Assembly: GCF_040393045.1 (NCBI RefSeq)
Contig: NZ_JBEBUX010000059.1
Span: 1-23,905, forward strand
From: Pollutimonas bauzanensis_A
GTDB taxonomy: Bacteria; Pseudomonadota; Gammaproteobacteria; Burkholderiales; Burkholderiaceae_B
Direction: 5' to 3'
Length of the DNA stretch: 23,905 nt
The notes under the pieces are model-generated. The model did not search any database, was not told the origin of the DNA, and saw only the letters and a list, made by a program, of their open reading frames with translations. The position numbers were made by a program, and so were the translations under genes. How positions within the stretch are numbered: the first letter of the stretch is position 1; each line of letters opens with the position of its first letter. This document shows, piece by piece, positions 1-8,800 of this stretch.

Positions 1-60
1 GCGATGTTCGGCGCCGCAGGGCGCCGAACCGGCCACGAGGAGCAAAACACCACCCCATAG
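1..60 (+). other. possible 3' end of an upstream gene (partial)
   Basis: Frame 1 is open from the window edge to a TAG at 58-60 and would give 19 residues ending in HEEQNTTP. Nothing in it is diagnostic. A perfect hairpin sits in the same bases, so this may equally be non-coding sequence downstream of a gene outside the window. Reported only because the stretch is otherwise unexplained. Confidence 0.18.
6..29. terminator. GC-rich perfect hairpin at window edge
   Basis: Bases 6-15 and 20-29 form a perfect 10-bp stem (GTTCGGCGCC against GGCGCCGAAC) with a 4-base GCAG loop. No T-run follows on the plus strand, so it is not a classical intrinsic terminator in that direction, and the other side lies outside the window. 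It could be a terminator for minus-strand transcripts coming from yggX, or a repeat element. Confidence 0.3.
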
Positions 61-152
61 AACCTAGCACGCGGATCAAGAATAAATAGATGTGCAGACC
101 TGACACGCGGACTAATAAGAAATTAGATAGGCAGACCCGAAACGCGACCTAC
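57..152. repeat. imperfect tandem repeat, about 37-bp period, about 2.6 copies
   Basis: The core words recur at fixed spacing: TAGAT at 87 and 124; GCAGACC at 94 and 131; ACGCG at 69, 105 and 142; and AGA(A)CC at 59 and 96. The period is 36-37 bp. The last copy runs into the yggX stop codon (149-151), so the repeat lies directly 3' of that gene. The copies have diverged by several substitutions and small indels. Function unknown. Confidence 0.55.
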
Positions 153-421
153 ACTGCAGGCGGCACGTACCCTTGCGCTTCAACATCCCGGTCTTCAAAC
201 AGAAAACTCTCCATCTGCTGCGCCAAATACTTACGAGCCCGGACATCGGCCAGATTCAAGCGATTTTCATTGACCAGACGGGTTTGCGTATCCATCCATT
301 GCGCCCATGCTTCCTTCGATACGCTTTGCCAAATGCGAACCCCCAGGTCACCGGGATAGGGCGGATAATCCAGGCCTTCGGCCTCGCGTTTAAGCTTTAC
401 ACATTGAACCATACGTGCCAT
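149..421 (-). CDS. yggX: probable Fe(2+)-trafficking protein YggX
   Basis: This 90-residue cytoplasmic protein belongs to the YggX family, which is linked to iron handling and to protection or repair of iron-sulfur clusters under oxidative stress. It is collinear with the family over its whole length: the single Cys7 in the N-terminal strand, then REAEGLDYPPYPGDLG at residues 12-27, the SKEAWAQWMDTQTRLVNENRLNL block at about 35-57, and a C-terminal FLFEDRDVEAQGYVPP segment. Length matches the usual 90 or so. The ATG at 421 is preceded by AAAGGT (436-431, 9 bases away), which supports this start. It lies 88 bases downstream of argA on the same strand and may be partly co-transcribed with it, but a candidate -10 box of its own (465-460) sits in the gap. 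The 3' end runs into a tandem repeat. Confidence 0.96.
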   Translation of the reverse strand: MARMVQCVKLKREAEGLDYPPYPGDLGVRIWQSVSKEAWAQWMDTQTRLVNENRLNLADVRARKYLAQQMESFLFEDRDVEAQGYVPPAV

Positions 422-459
422 GACAGTATTACCTTTAAAACGAGTTATCTAACCTTCCC

Positions 460-469
460 ATTGTACCTA
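460..469 (-). promoter_or_regulatory. candidate -10 region of yggX
   Basis: On the minus strand the bases read TAGGTACAAT, containing the -10-like hexamer TACAAT at 465-460. Transcription would begin near 453 and give a leader of about 30 bases carrying the AAAGGT ribosome site. No convincing -35 box is seen 17 bases upstream. The identical 10-mer occurs just before dnaE. Confidence 0.35.
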
Positions 470-509
470 GGGTCGGCCTTGATAGCCTCGTGCCCGCATG
501 CACCGCCAA

Positions 510-1868
510 TTACAGTTTCTTGATAAATACCAGGCTGTTGCGCGAACGGTTGTAATGCGCCTGGCGCTCTTTGGGTAGATCGGAGATACCGCCCGGTACA
601 AAACCGCGCTTCATGAACCAGTGCGAGGTGCGCGTAGTCAGCACAAATAAGCGCTTTGCGCCCATTGCCCGGGCTTTGGATTCGGCATGGCGCAGCAGCA
701 TTTCACCTTCGCCCGACCCCTGCCATTCAGGCTGGACGATAAGGCAGGCCATCTCGGCCATGTTTTCTTCAAGGTAAGGAATAAGCGCCACGCAGCCATA
801 GATGACGCTGTCGTGTTCCAGTACGGTAAATTTTTCCACGTCACGCTCAATGACAGAGCGCCCGCGGGGAACCAGGGTGCCATCGGCCTCCAGCGGTTCG
901 ATCAGTTGAACAATAGCGCCCACATCATCTACTACCGCCGGCCGCAGGTCGTCCAGGGTGTCTTCTACGACCATGGTGCCCACCCCGTCGTGGGTAAAGA
1001 TTTCCAGCAGCACACTGCCATCCAGGGTGTAGGGCACCAGATGCGCCCGGGCAACGCCGCGTTTTACTGCGCGCGAGGCATGTCCCAGGAAGGAGGCTGT
1101 GTCGTCATCCAGCGAGCCGTTTGCCAGCAGCCTGTCGGCGTCTTCGCGAGCGAGCTCGGTGTCGACTGACCCGTCCGCATCGTGTACGGTTCTGTCTTGG
1201 GTCAGGAAAATGAGCTTTTCGGCGCGCAGGGCGACGGCGGCGCTGGTGGCAAGGTCTTCCATGGCCAGGTTGAAGGCATCGCCGGTCGGCGAAAAACCTA
1301 ACGGCGAAAGCAGTACTATAGCGCCCTGGTGTATGACCATCTGGATCGCATCTATGTCCAGTTTGCGTACGGCGCCGGTATGCCGGTAGTCGACGCCGTC
1401 AATGATGCCGACTGGGCGCGCAGTAACGAAATTGCCGGATATGACGCGAATTTGCGCATGCGACATGGGTGTATTGGGCAGGCCTTGGCTGAAAGAAGCC
1501 TCGATATCCAGGCGGATTTCGCCCGCGGCTTCTTTGGCGCATTCCAGGGCTTCGGGGCTGGTCGGCTCGGTGCCGCGCCCAAATTGCGTCTGGTAGCCTT
1601 TTAGTTTCAATTGCTCATTGACCTGTGGGCGCGAGCCGTGGACCAGGACGAGTTTGACCCCAAGCGCGGACAGTAGTGAAAGGTCTTGTATCAGGGTGTT
1701 GAGTGCGCCGTCGCTGACGAGTTCGCCGCCGAATGCGATGACAAATGTCTTGCCCCGGAAGTCATGCACGTAAGGCGCGACTTCTCGAAACCATCGCACA
1801 AACTGGGCCGGGGCGAATTCGGGGGCGTCCTGCGCGGAAAAGGTTGTGTCGATGTCGCTAGTGCTCAT
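510..1868 (-). CDS. argA: N-acetylglutamate synthase (amino-acid N-acetyltransferase)
   Basis: ArgA transfers acetyl from acetyl-CoA to L-glutamate, the first committed step of arginine biosynthesis. The 452-residue protein has the classical two-domain form. An amino-acid-kinase-like domain spans about 40-295, with FVIAFGGEL at 42-50 and LVLVHGSRPQVN at 73-84; in this family it is regulatory and binds arginine. A GNAT acetyltransferase domain spans about 305-450, with the acetyl-CoA loop QPEWQGSGEGEMLL at 379-392 and a terminal FMKRGFVPGG strand-turn at 418-427. Length is close to the E. coli enzyme. The ATG at 1868 has no clear Shine-Dalgarno; a TATACG hexamer lies 6-11 bases before it, so the message could be leaderless or nearly so. 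It is divergent from hrpA with a 49-base gap and is followed by yggX. Arginine feedback is expected from the family, not shown here. Confidence 0.96.
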   Translation of the reverse strand: MSTSDIDTTFSAQDAPEFAPAQFVRWFREVAPYVHDFRGKTFVIAFGGELVSDGALNTLIQDLSLLSALGVKLVLVHGSRPQVNEQLKLKGYQTQFGRGTEPTSPEALECAKEAAGEIRLDIEASFSQGLPNTPMSHAQIRVISGNFVTARPVGIIDGVDYRHTGAVRKLDIDAIQMVIHQGAIVLLSPLGFSPTGDAFNLAMEDLATSAAVALRAEKLIFLTQDRTVHDADGSVDTELAREDADRLLANGSLDDDTASFLGHASRAVKRGVARAHLVPYTLDGSVLLEIFTHDGVGTMVVEDTLDDLRPAVVDDVGAIVQLIEPLEADGTLVPRGRSVIERDVEKFTVLEHDSVIYGCVALIPYLEENMAEMACLIVQPEWQGSGEGEMLLRHAESKARAMGAKRLFVLTTRTSHWFMKRGFVPGGISDLPKERQAHYNRSRNSLVFIKKL

Positions 1869-1913
1869 AGGGTCGTATAGTGCTCAGCAAAAAGATTAGG
1901 TCTACAGCAAAAT

Positions 1914-1919
1914 TATAAT
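1914..1919 (+). promoter_or_regulatory. perfect TATAAT -10 hexamer overlapping the most upstream hrpA ATG
   Basis: The consensus hexamer TATAAT occupies 1914-1919 and shares bases with the ATG at 1918. If used, transcription starts near 1926, downstream of that ATG, and translation must begin at 1948 or 1978. No good -35 box lies 16-18 bases upstream, so the call depends mainly on the hexamer. Confidence 0.4.
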
Positions 1920-1947
1920 GACGGACTGCCCACTCAAAAGAAGTTTC

Positions 1948-4900
1948 ATGCAAGAGCCTGTTAATTTGTCGGAAAACATGCACAAAGACAACAATGCACA
2001 GCCCGAAAGGGCGGTGCAAGCCGGACGCCGGGCCGGTCCCAAGGTAAGGGTGCAGCGCCCTTTGCCGAAGATAACGTATCCGGAAGACTTGCCTGTCAGC
2101 GCGCGTCGCGACGATATTGCGGCGGCGATCAAGGCGCACCAGGTGGTCATCATCTGCGGCGAGACCGGGTCGGGAAAAACAACGCAGTTGCCCAAGATAT
2201 GCCTGGAGCTTGGGCGCGGCCAGGAAAAAATGATAGGCCATACCCAGCCGCGAAGGCTGGCGGCTACCTCAGTGGCCAAGCGGATTGCCGAAGAGCTTAA
2301 TACCGAACAGGGCGATTGGGTAGGGTACCAGATCCGCTTTAATGATCGCACCGGGCCGAATGCCGCGATCAAGCTGATGACCGACGGTATTTTGCTGGCG
2401 GAGTCGCAGCGAGACCCACTGCTGCGCCGTTACGACACCATTATTATCGACGAGGCGCACGAGCGCAGCCTGAACATTGATTTTCTGCTGGGCTTTTTGA
2501 AACAGCTCTTGCCTCGCCGTCGCGATTTAAAACTCATTATTACGTCTGCGACCATAGACGCGGATCGCTTTTCCCAGCATTTTGCGCAGCAAGGCCGTCC
2601 TGCGCCGGTTATCGAAGTATCTGGCCGCCTGTATCCCGTCGATATCGTTTATCGCCCCGTTATGCTGGACAAGGATCCTACCGCGGGCGCAGAAACCGAG
2701 AGCAGGCGGGCAAGCGCTGATGAAGAGCGAGACCTGATCGATGCTGTCGTGGAAGGGGTGGCCGAGTGCGCCCGTCACGGCGCTGGCGACGTTCTGGTGT
2801 TCTTGCCTGGTGAGCGCGAAATCCGGGAAACGGTCGAAGCTTTACGAAAAAACCATCCGGCCAGTACCGAGGTGCTGCCTTTGTATGCCAGGTTGTCGCA
2901 GTCCGAACAGGAACAGATATTCCGGCCGCGCGGCAACGCGCGGCGCATCGTATTGGCCACCAACGTGGCCGAAACTTCTCTGACCGTGCCTGGTATACGT
3001 TATGTGGTTGATAGCGGCTTGGCGCGGGTCAAGCGGTATTCCTGGCGTAACAAAGTCGAGCAACTCCGGATAGAACCCATCAGCCAGGCGTCCGCGAACC
3101 AGCGGGCCGGGCGTTGCGGGCGTATTGGGCCGGGCGTTTGCATACGTTTATACGGCGAAGACGACTTTAAAGCCCGTGCGGCCTTTACCGATCCCGAGGT
3201 CTTGCGTTCGTCGCTTGCATCGGTGATTTTGCGCATGAAGGCCCTCAAGCTCGACGATATCGAGACGTTTCCTTTTGTTGATGCGCCTTCGGGCCGAGCC
3301 ATTGCTGATGGCTATCATTTGCTGCAAGAATTGGGCGCGCTGGACGAAGACAACCGTTTGACGGATACCGGCCAGTCTTTGGCGCGCTTGCCGGTGGATC
3401 CGCGTCTGGCGCGCATGATATTGGCGGCAAAAGATCAGGAGTGCCTCGCTGAAATCCTGATCATTGCCTCGGCCTTGTCTGTACAGGATCCGCGTGACCG
3501 GCCGATGCAGGAGCGCGAAGCGTCAGAAGCCGCCCATGCGAAATTCGGCGACGATAAGTCTGAATTCGTTTCCTATCTGAAGTTATGGCGCTGGTATGGC
3601 GAACAAGTCGAGCACAAGGCTTCACAGCGCAAACTGGTGACTTTGCTGCGCCAGAACTTCTTGTCGCCCTTGCGATTGCGGGAATGGCGCGATGTCCATA
3701 GCCAATTGGCATCGATCGTGGGGGAGCAGGGCTGGCGCATGAATACGCTGGATGCCACTTACGAGCAGACGCATCTGGCGCTGCTTTCCGGCCTGCTGGG
3801 TAATATTGGCTTGAAAAGCGAAGACAGCGCAACCTATCAAGGCGCGCGCGATATTCGCTTCAATATTCACCCTGGTTCACGCCTGGTAAAGAAGGCTGGG
3901 CGCTGGATCGTAGCCGCGGAATTAGTCGAGACCACACGTCTTTATGCACGTTGTGTGGCCCGAATCGATCCGGTTTGGCTGGAAAAGGTCGGTGCGCATC
4001 TGATACGGCGCAACTGGTCCGACCCGCGTTGGGAGAAAAAAGCCGGGCAGGTCGTGGCCAACGAGCGTGCCACCCTTTATGGTTTGCCTGTCTATACAGG
4101 GCGGCGGATTCATTTCGGCAAAGTCGATCCTGCGCAGGCGCGGGAATTGTTTATCCGCCAGGCACTGGTGACCGGGGAAATCGATACAGCCCTGCCTTTC
4201 CTGAAACATAATCGGCAATTAATCGTCTCTATCGAGAAGCTTGAACATCAGACCCGGCGGCCCGACATTCTGGTCGACGACACCCTGATCTATGCTTTTT
4301 ACGATAAGCAGATCCCTAAGGACGTTTATCAGACGGTCACCTTGGAAAAATGGTGCAAGCGCCTTAGTAAGGAGCAAGCTCAAGCCCTGATGCTGACGCG
4401 CGACGCCTTGATGCGCCACGATGCCGCTGGGATCACGACGGACGTATTCCCGAAGAAGGTGGAGTGGCAGGGCGTTCAGATGGCTGTCGATTACCATTTC
4501 GAGCCGGGTTCGGTGCGCGATGGCGTAACCCTGACCGTTCCGTTGTTTGCTCTGAACCAGATAGATCCCTTGCGTTGCGAATGGCTGGTGCCAGGCATGC
4601 TGAAGGAAAAGGTGCATCTGCTGCTCAAGTCTTTACCGCAAAAAATCCGGCGCCATTGTGTTCCCTTGCCGGATTATGCGGCGGGCTTTGCCGACCGCTG
4701 GTTTGACCGCGCAGCCGACCCCGAGGGCGGTTTGCTGGAGGCCATAGGGGCCGATATGTGGGAACAGCTAAAAGTGCGGCCCTTGCGCAGCGATTTCAAG
4801 GTGGAAACGCTGCCTGCCCATTTGTTCATGAACTTCAAAGTGGTGGATGAGCACGGCCGGATGTTGTCGGGCGGACGCAACCTGGATCAGTTGAAAGCCG

Positions 4901-5823
4901 AGCATGGCAAACAAGCCCAGGCATCGTTCCAGAAGTTTGCGGCGCGGGACGATCAGGTGGCACAAGCGCTGGCTCACGAAAAGCTCACCGACTGGACCTT
5001 CGGCGCTTTACCGGAGATCATGGAAATTAAGCGCAAGGGCCAGTCTTTTGTCGGCTATCCCGCTCTGATCGACCGCAAGACCTATTGCGATCTTGACGTC
5101 TATGATGATCCGGCCGAGGCACGGGTACAGCACCACGCGGGCTTGTTGCGGCTTTTCCGGCTGGCCCTGCGTGAACAGGTCAAGTTTCTGGAAAAGAACC
5201 TTGGCGACCTGACCCGTATGAGCATGCTTTACATGAGTCTGGGCACTCAGGAAGAGTTGCGCGATCAGATCATCGATTGCGCCTTGGATCAGGCCTGCCT
5301 GGCTGAGCCCTGGCCGCACGATAAAGACAGTTTTGAACAGCGGCGTAATGAAGGTAAATCCCGTCTTGGTCTGTTGGCGCAGGAAATGGCCAGACTGGCA
5401 GGTCAGATACTGACGGAATGGGCTGCGTTGCAAAAGAAGCTGCCCCAGGCCAAACCGCATGCCGCAGCCTATGCCGACATGCAAAAGCAGCAAGGCGGGT
5501 TGATGACGAAATGGTTTTTGCAAAAGACACCTTATCGCCAGCTTACGCACTATCCGCGCTATCTGAAGGCTGCGCAGGTTCGAATCGATAAGCTGCGGGC
5601 CGATCCCGCTCGTGACAATCGCCTGATGGACGAGATGGCCCCGCTGCTGGTGCAGTATCAGCGTGCGGCCTCCGCCCTGAAAGGCGCACCGGATGCCCAG
5701 CTGGACGAGTTTCGCTGGTTGCTTGAAGAATTGCGTGTAGCGTTATTTGCCCAGGAGCTGCGCACGCCCATGCCAGTTTCGGTCAAGCGCTTGCAAAAAG
5801 CTTGGTCGGCCATGCAGCGCTGA
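1948..5823 (+). CDS. hrpA: ATP-dependent RNA helicase HrpA (DEAH-box)
   Basis: HrpA is a cytoplasmic DEAH-box helicase that remodels RNA, with roles in mRNA processing and release of stalled ribosomes. From the ATG at 1948 the product has 1291 residues, close to the roughly 1300 of E. coli HrpA. Helicase motifs are intact: Walker A GETGSGKTT at 71-79, DEAH at 168-171, SAT at 200-202, and motif VI QRAGRCGR at 385-392. The winged-helix and ratchet (HA2) region and OB-fold follow, then the long C-terminal extension typical of HrpA. Start choice is uncertain. The frame opens at ATG 1918, but a perfect TATAAT overlaps that codon, while ATG 1948 has AAAAGAAG 4 bases upstream; ATG 1978 is a third option. 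The gene is divergent from argA and ends 39 bases before dnaE. Confidence 0.96.
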   Translation: MQEPVNLSENMHKDNNAQPERAVQAGRRAGPKVRVQRPLPKITYPEDLPVSARRDDIAAAIKAHQVVIICGETGSGKTTQLPKICLELGRGQEKMIGHTQPRRLAATSVAKRIAEELNTEQGDWVGYQIRFNDRTGPNAAIKLMTDGILLAESQRDPLLRRYDTIIIDEAHERSLNIDFLLGFLKQLLPRRRDLKLIITSATIDADRFSQHFAQQGRPAPVIEVSGRLYPVDIVYRPVMLDKDPTAGAETESRRASADEERDLIDAVVEGVAECARHGAGDVLVFLPGEREIRETVEALRKNHPASTEVLPLYARLSQSEQEQIFRPRGNARRIVLATNVAETSLTVPGIRYVVDSGLARVKRYSWRNKVEQLRIEPISQASANQRAGRCGRIGPGVCIRLYGEDDFKARAAFTDPEVLRSSLASVILRMKALKLDDIETFPFVDAPSGRAIADGYHLLQELGALDEDNRLTDTGQSLARLPVDPRLARMILAAKDQECLAEILIIASALSVQDPRDRPMQEREASEAAHAKFGDDKSEFVSYLKLWRWYGEQVEHKASQRKLVTLLRQNFLSPLRLREWRDVHSQLASIVGEQGWRMNTLDATYEQTHLALLSGLLGNIGLKSEDSATYQGARDIRFNIHPGSRLVKKAGRWIVAAELVETTRLYARCVARIDPVWLEKVGAHLIRRNWSDPRWEKKAGQVVANERATLYGLPVYTGRRIHFGKVDPAQARELFIRQALVTGEIDTALPFLKHNRQLIVSIEKLEHQTRRPDILVDDTLIYAFYDKQIPKDVYQTVTLEKWCKRLSKEQAQALMLTRDALMRHDAAGITTDVFPKKVEWQGVQMAVDYHFEPGSVRDGVTLTVPLFALNQIDPLRCEWLVPGMLKEKVHLLLKSLPQKIRRHCVPLPDYAAGFADRWFDRAADPEGGLLEAIGADMWEQLKVRPLRSDFKVETLPAHLFMNFKVVDEHGRMLSGGRNLDQLKAEHGKQAQASFQKFAARDDQVAQALAHEKLTDWTFGALPEIMEIKRKGQSFVGYPALIDRKTYCDLDVYDDPAEARVQHHAGLLRLFRLALREQVKFLEKNLGDLTRMSMLYMSLGTQEELRDQIIDCALDQACLAEPWPHDKDSFEQRRNEGKSRLGLLAQEMARLAGQILTEWAALQKKLPQAKPHAAAYADMQKQQGGLMTKWFLQKTPYRQLTHYPRYLKAAQVRIDKLRADPARDNRLMDEMAPLLVQYQRAASALKGAPDAQLDEFRWLLEELRVALFAQELRTPMPVSVKRLQKAWSAMQR

Positions 5824-5850
5824 TCTGCTCCGCCCCGGACGCACCATAGG

Positions 5851-5856
5851 TACAAT
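5851..5856 (+). promoter_or_regulatory. candidate -10 box immediately before dnaE
   Basis: TACAAT at 5851-5856, within TAGGTACAAT, lies exactly where a -10 hexamer would be if transcription began at the A of the dnaE ATG (5863). That would make a leaderless message. No -35 box is evident, and read-through from hrpA is also possible. Confidence 0.3.
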
Positions 5857-5862
5857 TCAATA

Positions 5863-8800
5863 ATGACCGAAGCGAATTCATCCCCACTATTTGTACACCT
5901 GCGCATCCACTCTGAGTTTTCAGTGGTGGATGGTATAGGCCGCATCCCGGATCTGGTAGCGAAAGCAGCCGAATTTGGGCAGCCGGCCATGGCGATCACC
6001 GACCTGTCCAATTTGTTCGGCCTGATCAAGTTTTATAAAGCCGCCCGAAAAACCGGCATCAAGCCGATAGCGGGCTGCGATATCTGGCTGGAAAACGAAG
6101 AAGATCGAGACAAGCCTTATCGCTTGCTGTTGCTGGTCAGCAATCAGCAGGGCTATTTGGCCTTGTGCGAGATCCTGACCCGCGCGTGGCTTGAGAATCA
6201 GTATCGAGGGCGTGCTGAAGTGCGCCGCGACTGGCTGCTGGGTCAAACCGGCCTGGTCGTGCTTTCCGGCGGTCGCATGGGCGATGTAGGCCAAATGCTG
6301 GAAGCCGGGAAGCCGGAAGAAGCCGCCGCGCTGGCTGCCGGCTGGGCCCAGGCGTTTCCAGGCAACTATTACATCGAGTTGCAGCGTAGCGGCAACGAAG
6401 GTGACGAAACCTATGTACAGCACGCCATGCGGTTGGCAGGCGACTTGGCCTTGCCAGTCGTGGCGACGCATCCTGTACAGTTTGTGCATTCCGGCGATTT
6501 TCGGGCGCACGAAGCGCGCGTGTGTATCGCCGAGGGTGAACAGTTGGCCAATGCCAAGCGGGTACGGCGCTTCACCGAAGACCAGTACATGCTCAGTTCG
6601 CAGGAAATGGCACAGCGCTTTGCCGATGTGCCTTCGGCGCTGCTCAACTCGGTCGAGATTGCTAAGCGCTGCAACCTGACTTTGGTGCTGGGCAAGCCGC
6701 GTTTACCTGACTTCCCCACGCCGGAAGGCATCACACTGGACAACTACATGATCCAGTTGGCTGAAGAAGGGTTGGCGGTGCGCATGGCGCAGTTGTTTCC
6801 GAATGAAGCCGAGCGCCAGGAAAGATACCCGCAGTACCTGGAACGCTTGCAATGGGAATGCAAAACCATTACTGGCATGGGTTTCCCAGGTTACTTCCTG
6901 ATCGTTGCAGACTTTATCAACTGGGGCAAGAACAACGGTGTGCCGGTCGGGCCAGGGCGGGGCTCCGGCGCAGGCTCTCTTGTGGCGTACTCGCTGGGCA
7001 TTACCGACCTGGACCCCATTTGCTATGACTTGCTGTTCGAACGCTTCCTGAATCCGGAACGGGTTTCCATGCCCGACTTCGATATTGACTTTTGCCAGGA
7101 CAATCGCGAACGCGTCATCGACTACGTTAAACAAAAGTATGGCAAAGAAGCGGTAAGCCAGATCGCTACTTTCGGTACGTTGGGGGCAAAGGCAGTCGTG
7201 CGCGACGTTGGCCGGGTGCTGGAAATGCCCTACATGTTGTGCGATGGCTTGTCCAAAATGATTCCGTTCAGCCCGGCCGATCCTTGGACGCTTGCGCGTA
7301 CCTTGGCCGACGAGCCGGCTTTCAAAGAGCGCTACGAAGAAGATGAAGAGGTCCGCGCGCTCATCGATCTGGCCAGGCCGCTTGAAGGCTTGACGCGCAA
7401 TATCGGCATGCACGCGGGCGGGGTGCTGATCGCTCCGGGCAAGCTCACTGATTTCTGCCCGCTGTATTGCCAGCCTGGCATCGACAGCAACGCCGTTTCA
7501 CAGTTCGACAAAGACGATGTCGAGGCCGCCGGCCTGGTCAAGTTCGACTTTCTGGGCCTGCGCAACCTGACCATTCTGGACTGGGCGGTGCGTTTTGTGC
7601 GCCAGTTCAACGAAACCAAGCGCGATTTCGACATCATGGCGCTCAAGCTGGATGATCCGCGGGCCTACAAGCTGCTTAGCGACGGCAATACCACAGCGGT
7701 GTTCCAGCTTGAGTCGCGGGGTATGAAAGAGCTGCTCAAGAACCTGCGGCCCAACACCTTTGAAGACATTATCGCCATGTTGGCGCTGTACCGCCCTGGC
7801 CCGCTTGAGTCCGGCATGGTGGTGGACTTTGTTAACCGCAAGCACGGTCGCGCCGAGGTTGACTACTTTCACACAGATCTCGAACCGGTACTTAAAAGCA
7901 CGTATGGCGTGATTGTGTACCAAGAGCAGGTGATGCTCATTTCGCAGATCGTAGGCGGATACTCATTAGGCGGCGCCGACTTGCTCCGCCGCGCCATGGG
8001 TAAGAAAAAAGCGGAAGAAATGGCTGAGCACCGCGCCATTTTTGAAAAGGGCGCGGTTGAGAAAGGTTACGACGCGGATCTGGCGGTCAAGCTGTTTGAC
8101 CTGATGGAAAAATTTGCAGGCTATGGCTTTAACAAAAGTCACTCGGCTGCCTATGCCCTGATTGCGTACCAGACCGCATGGCTCAAAGCCTACCATCCCG
8201 CAGAGTTCCTGGCCGCCACGCTGTCGTCCGATATGGACGATACCGACAAAGTCCAGATTTTCTGGAAGGACGCCTTGGCCAACGGCGTAGAAGTGTTGCC
8301 GCCGGACGTCAATGCGTCGGCCTATCGTTTCGAGCCAGTCAATGACGAGCATACGGCCAAGGGCAAGCCGCCGCGCACCATGCGTTATGGTCTTGGCGCC
8401 GTCAAAGGCACTGGCCAGAGTGCAGTGGAAGCCATTATCCAGGCGCGTGAAGAGGGCGGGCCTTTCGTCAGCCTGTTCGACTTCTGCCGCCGTATTGACC
8501 GGCATTCCGTCAACCGCCGCACTATCGAGGCCTTAATTCGCGCGGGTGCCTTCGACCTTATCGAAGACAACCGTGCCGCCTTGCTGGCGACGGTCAGCAG
8601 CGCCATCGAGGCTGCAGAACAGGCCGAGCGCAGCGCTAACCAGGTGTCCTTGTTTGCGGATGATGCCAACGAGATCGTCGAGGGCGAGCTCTCCAAAGTA
8701 GCGCCATGGGATCTGCAAACCCACTTTACCGAAGAAAAGGCAGCGCTGGGTTTCTTCTTTAGTGGTCATTTGTTCGATGCCTGGCGCGACGAAGTCCGCC

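Noticed and set aside
687..1169. 160-codon plus-strand open frame opposite argA
   Set aside because: Antisense to the ArgA acetyltransferase domain; composition is that of a complementary frame.
5008..5550. 180-codon minus-strand open frame inside hrpA
   Set aside because: Antisense to the HrpA C-terminal region; no recognisable motif.
6703..7413. 236-codon minus-strand open frame inside dnaE
   Set aside because: Lies over conserved DnaE catalytic motifs; product unlike any family and without a ribosome site.
7966..8505. 179-codon minus-strand open frame inside dnaE
   Set aside because: Antisense shadow of conserved polymerase sequence.
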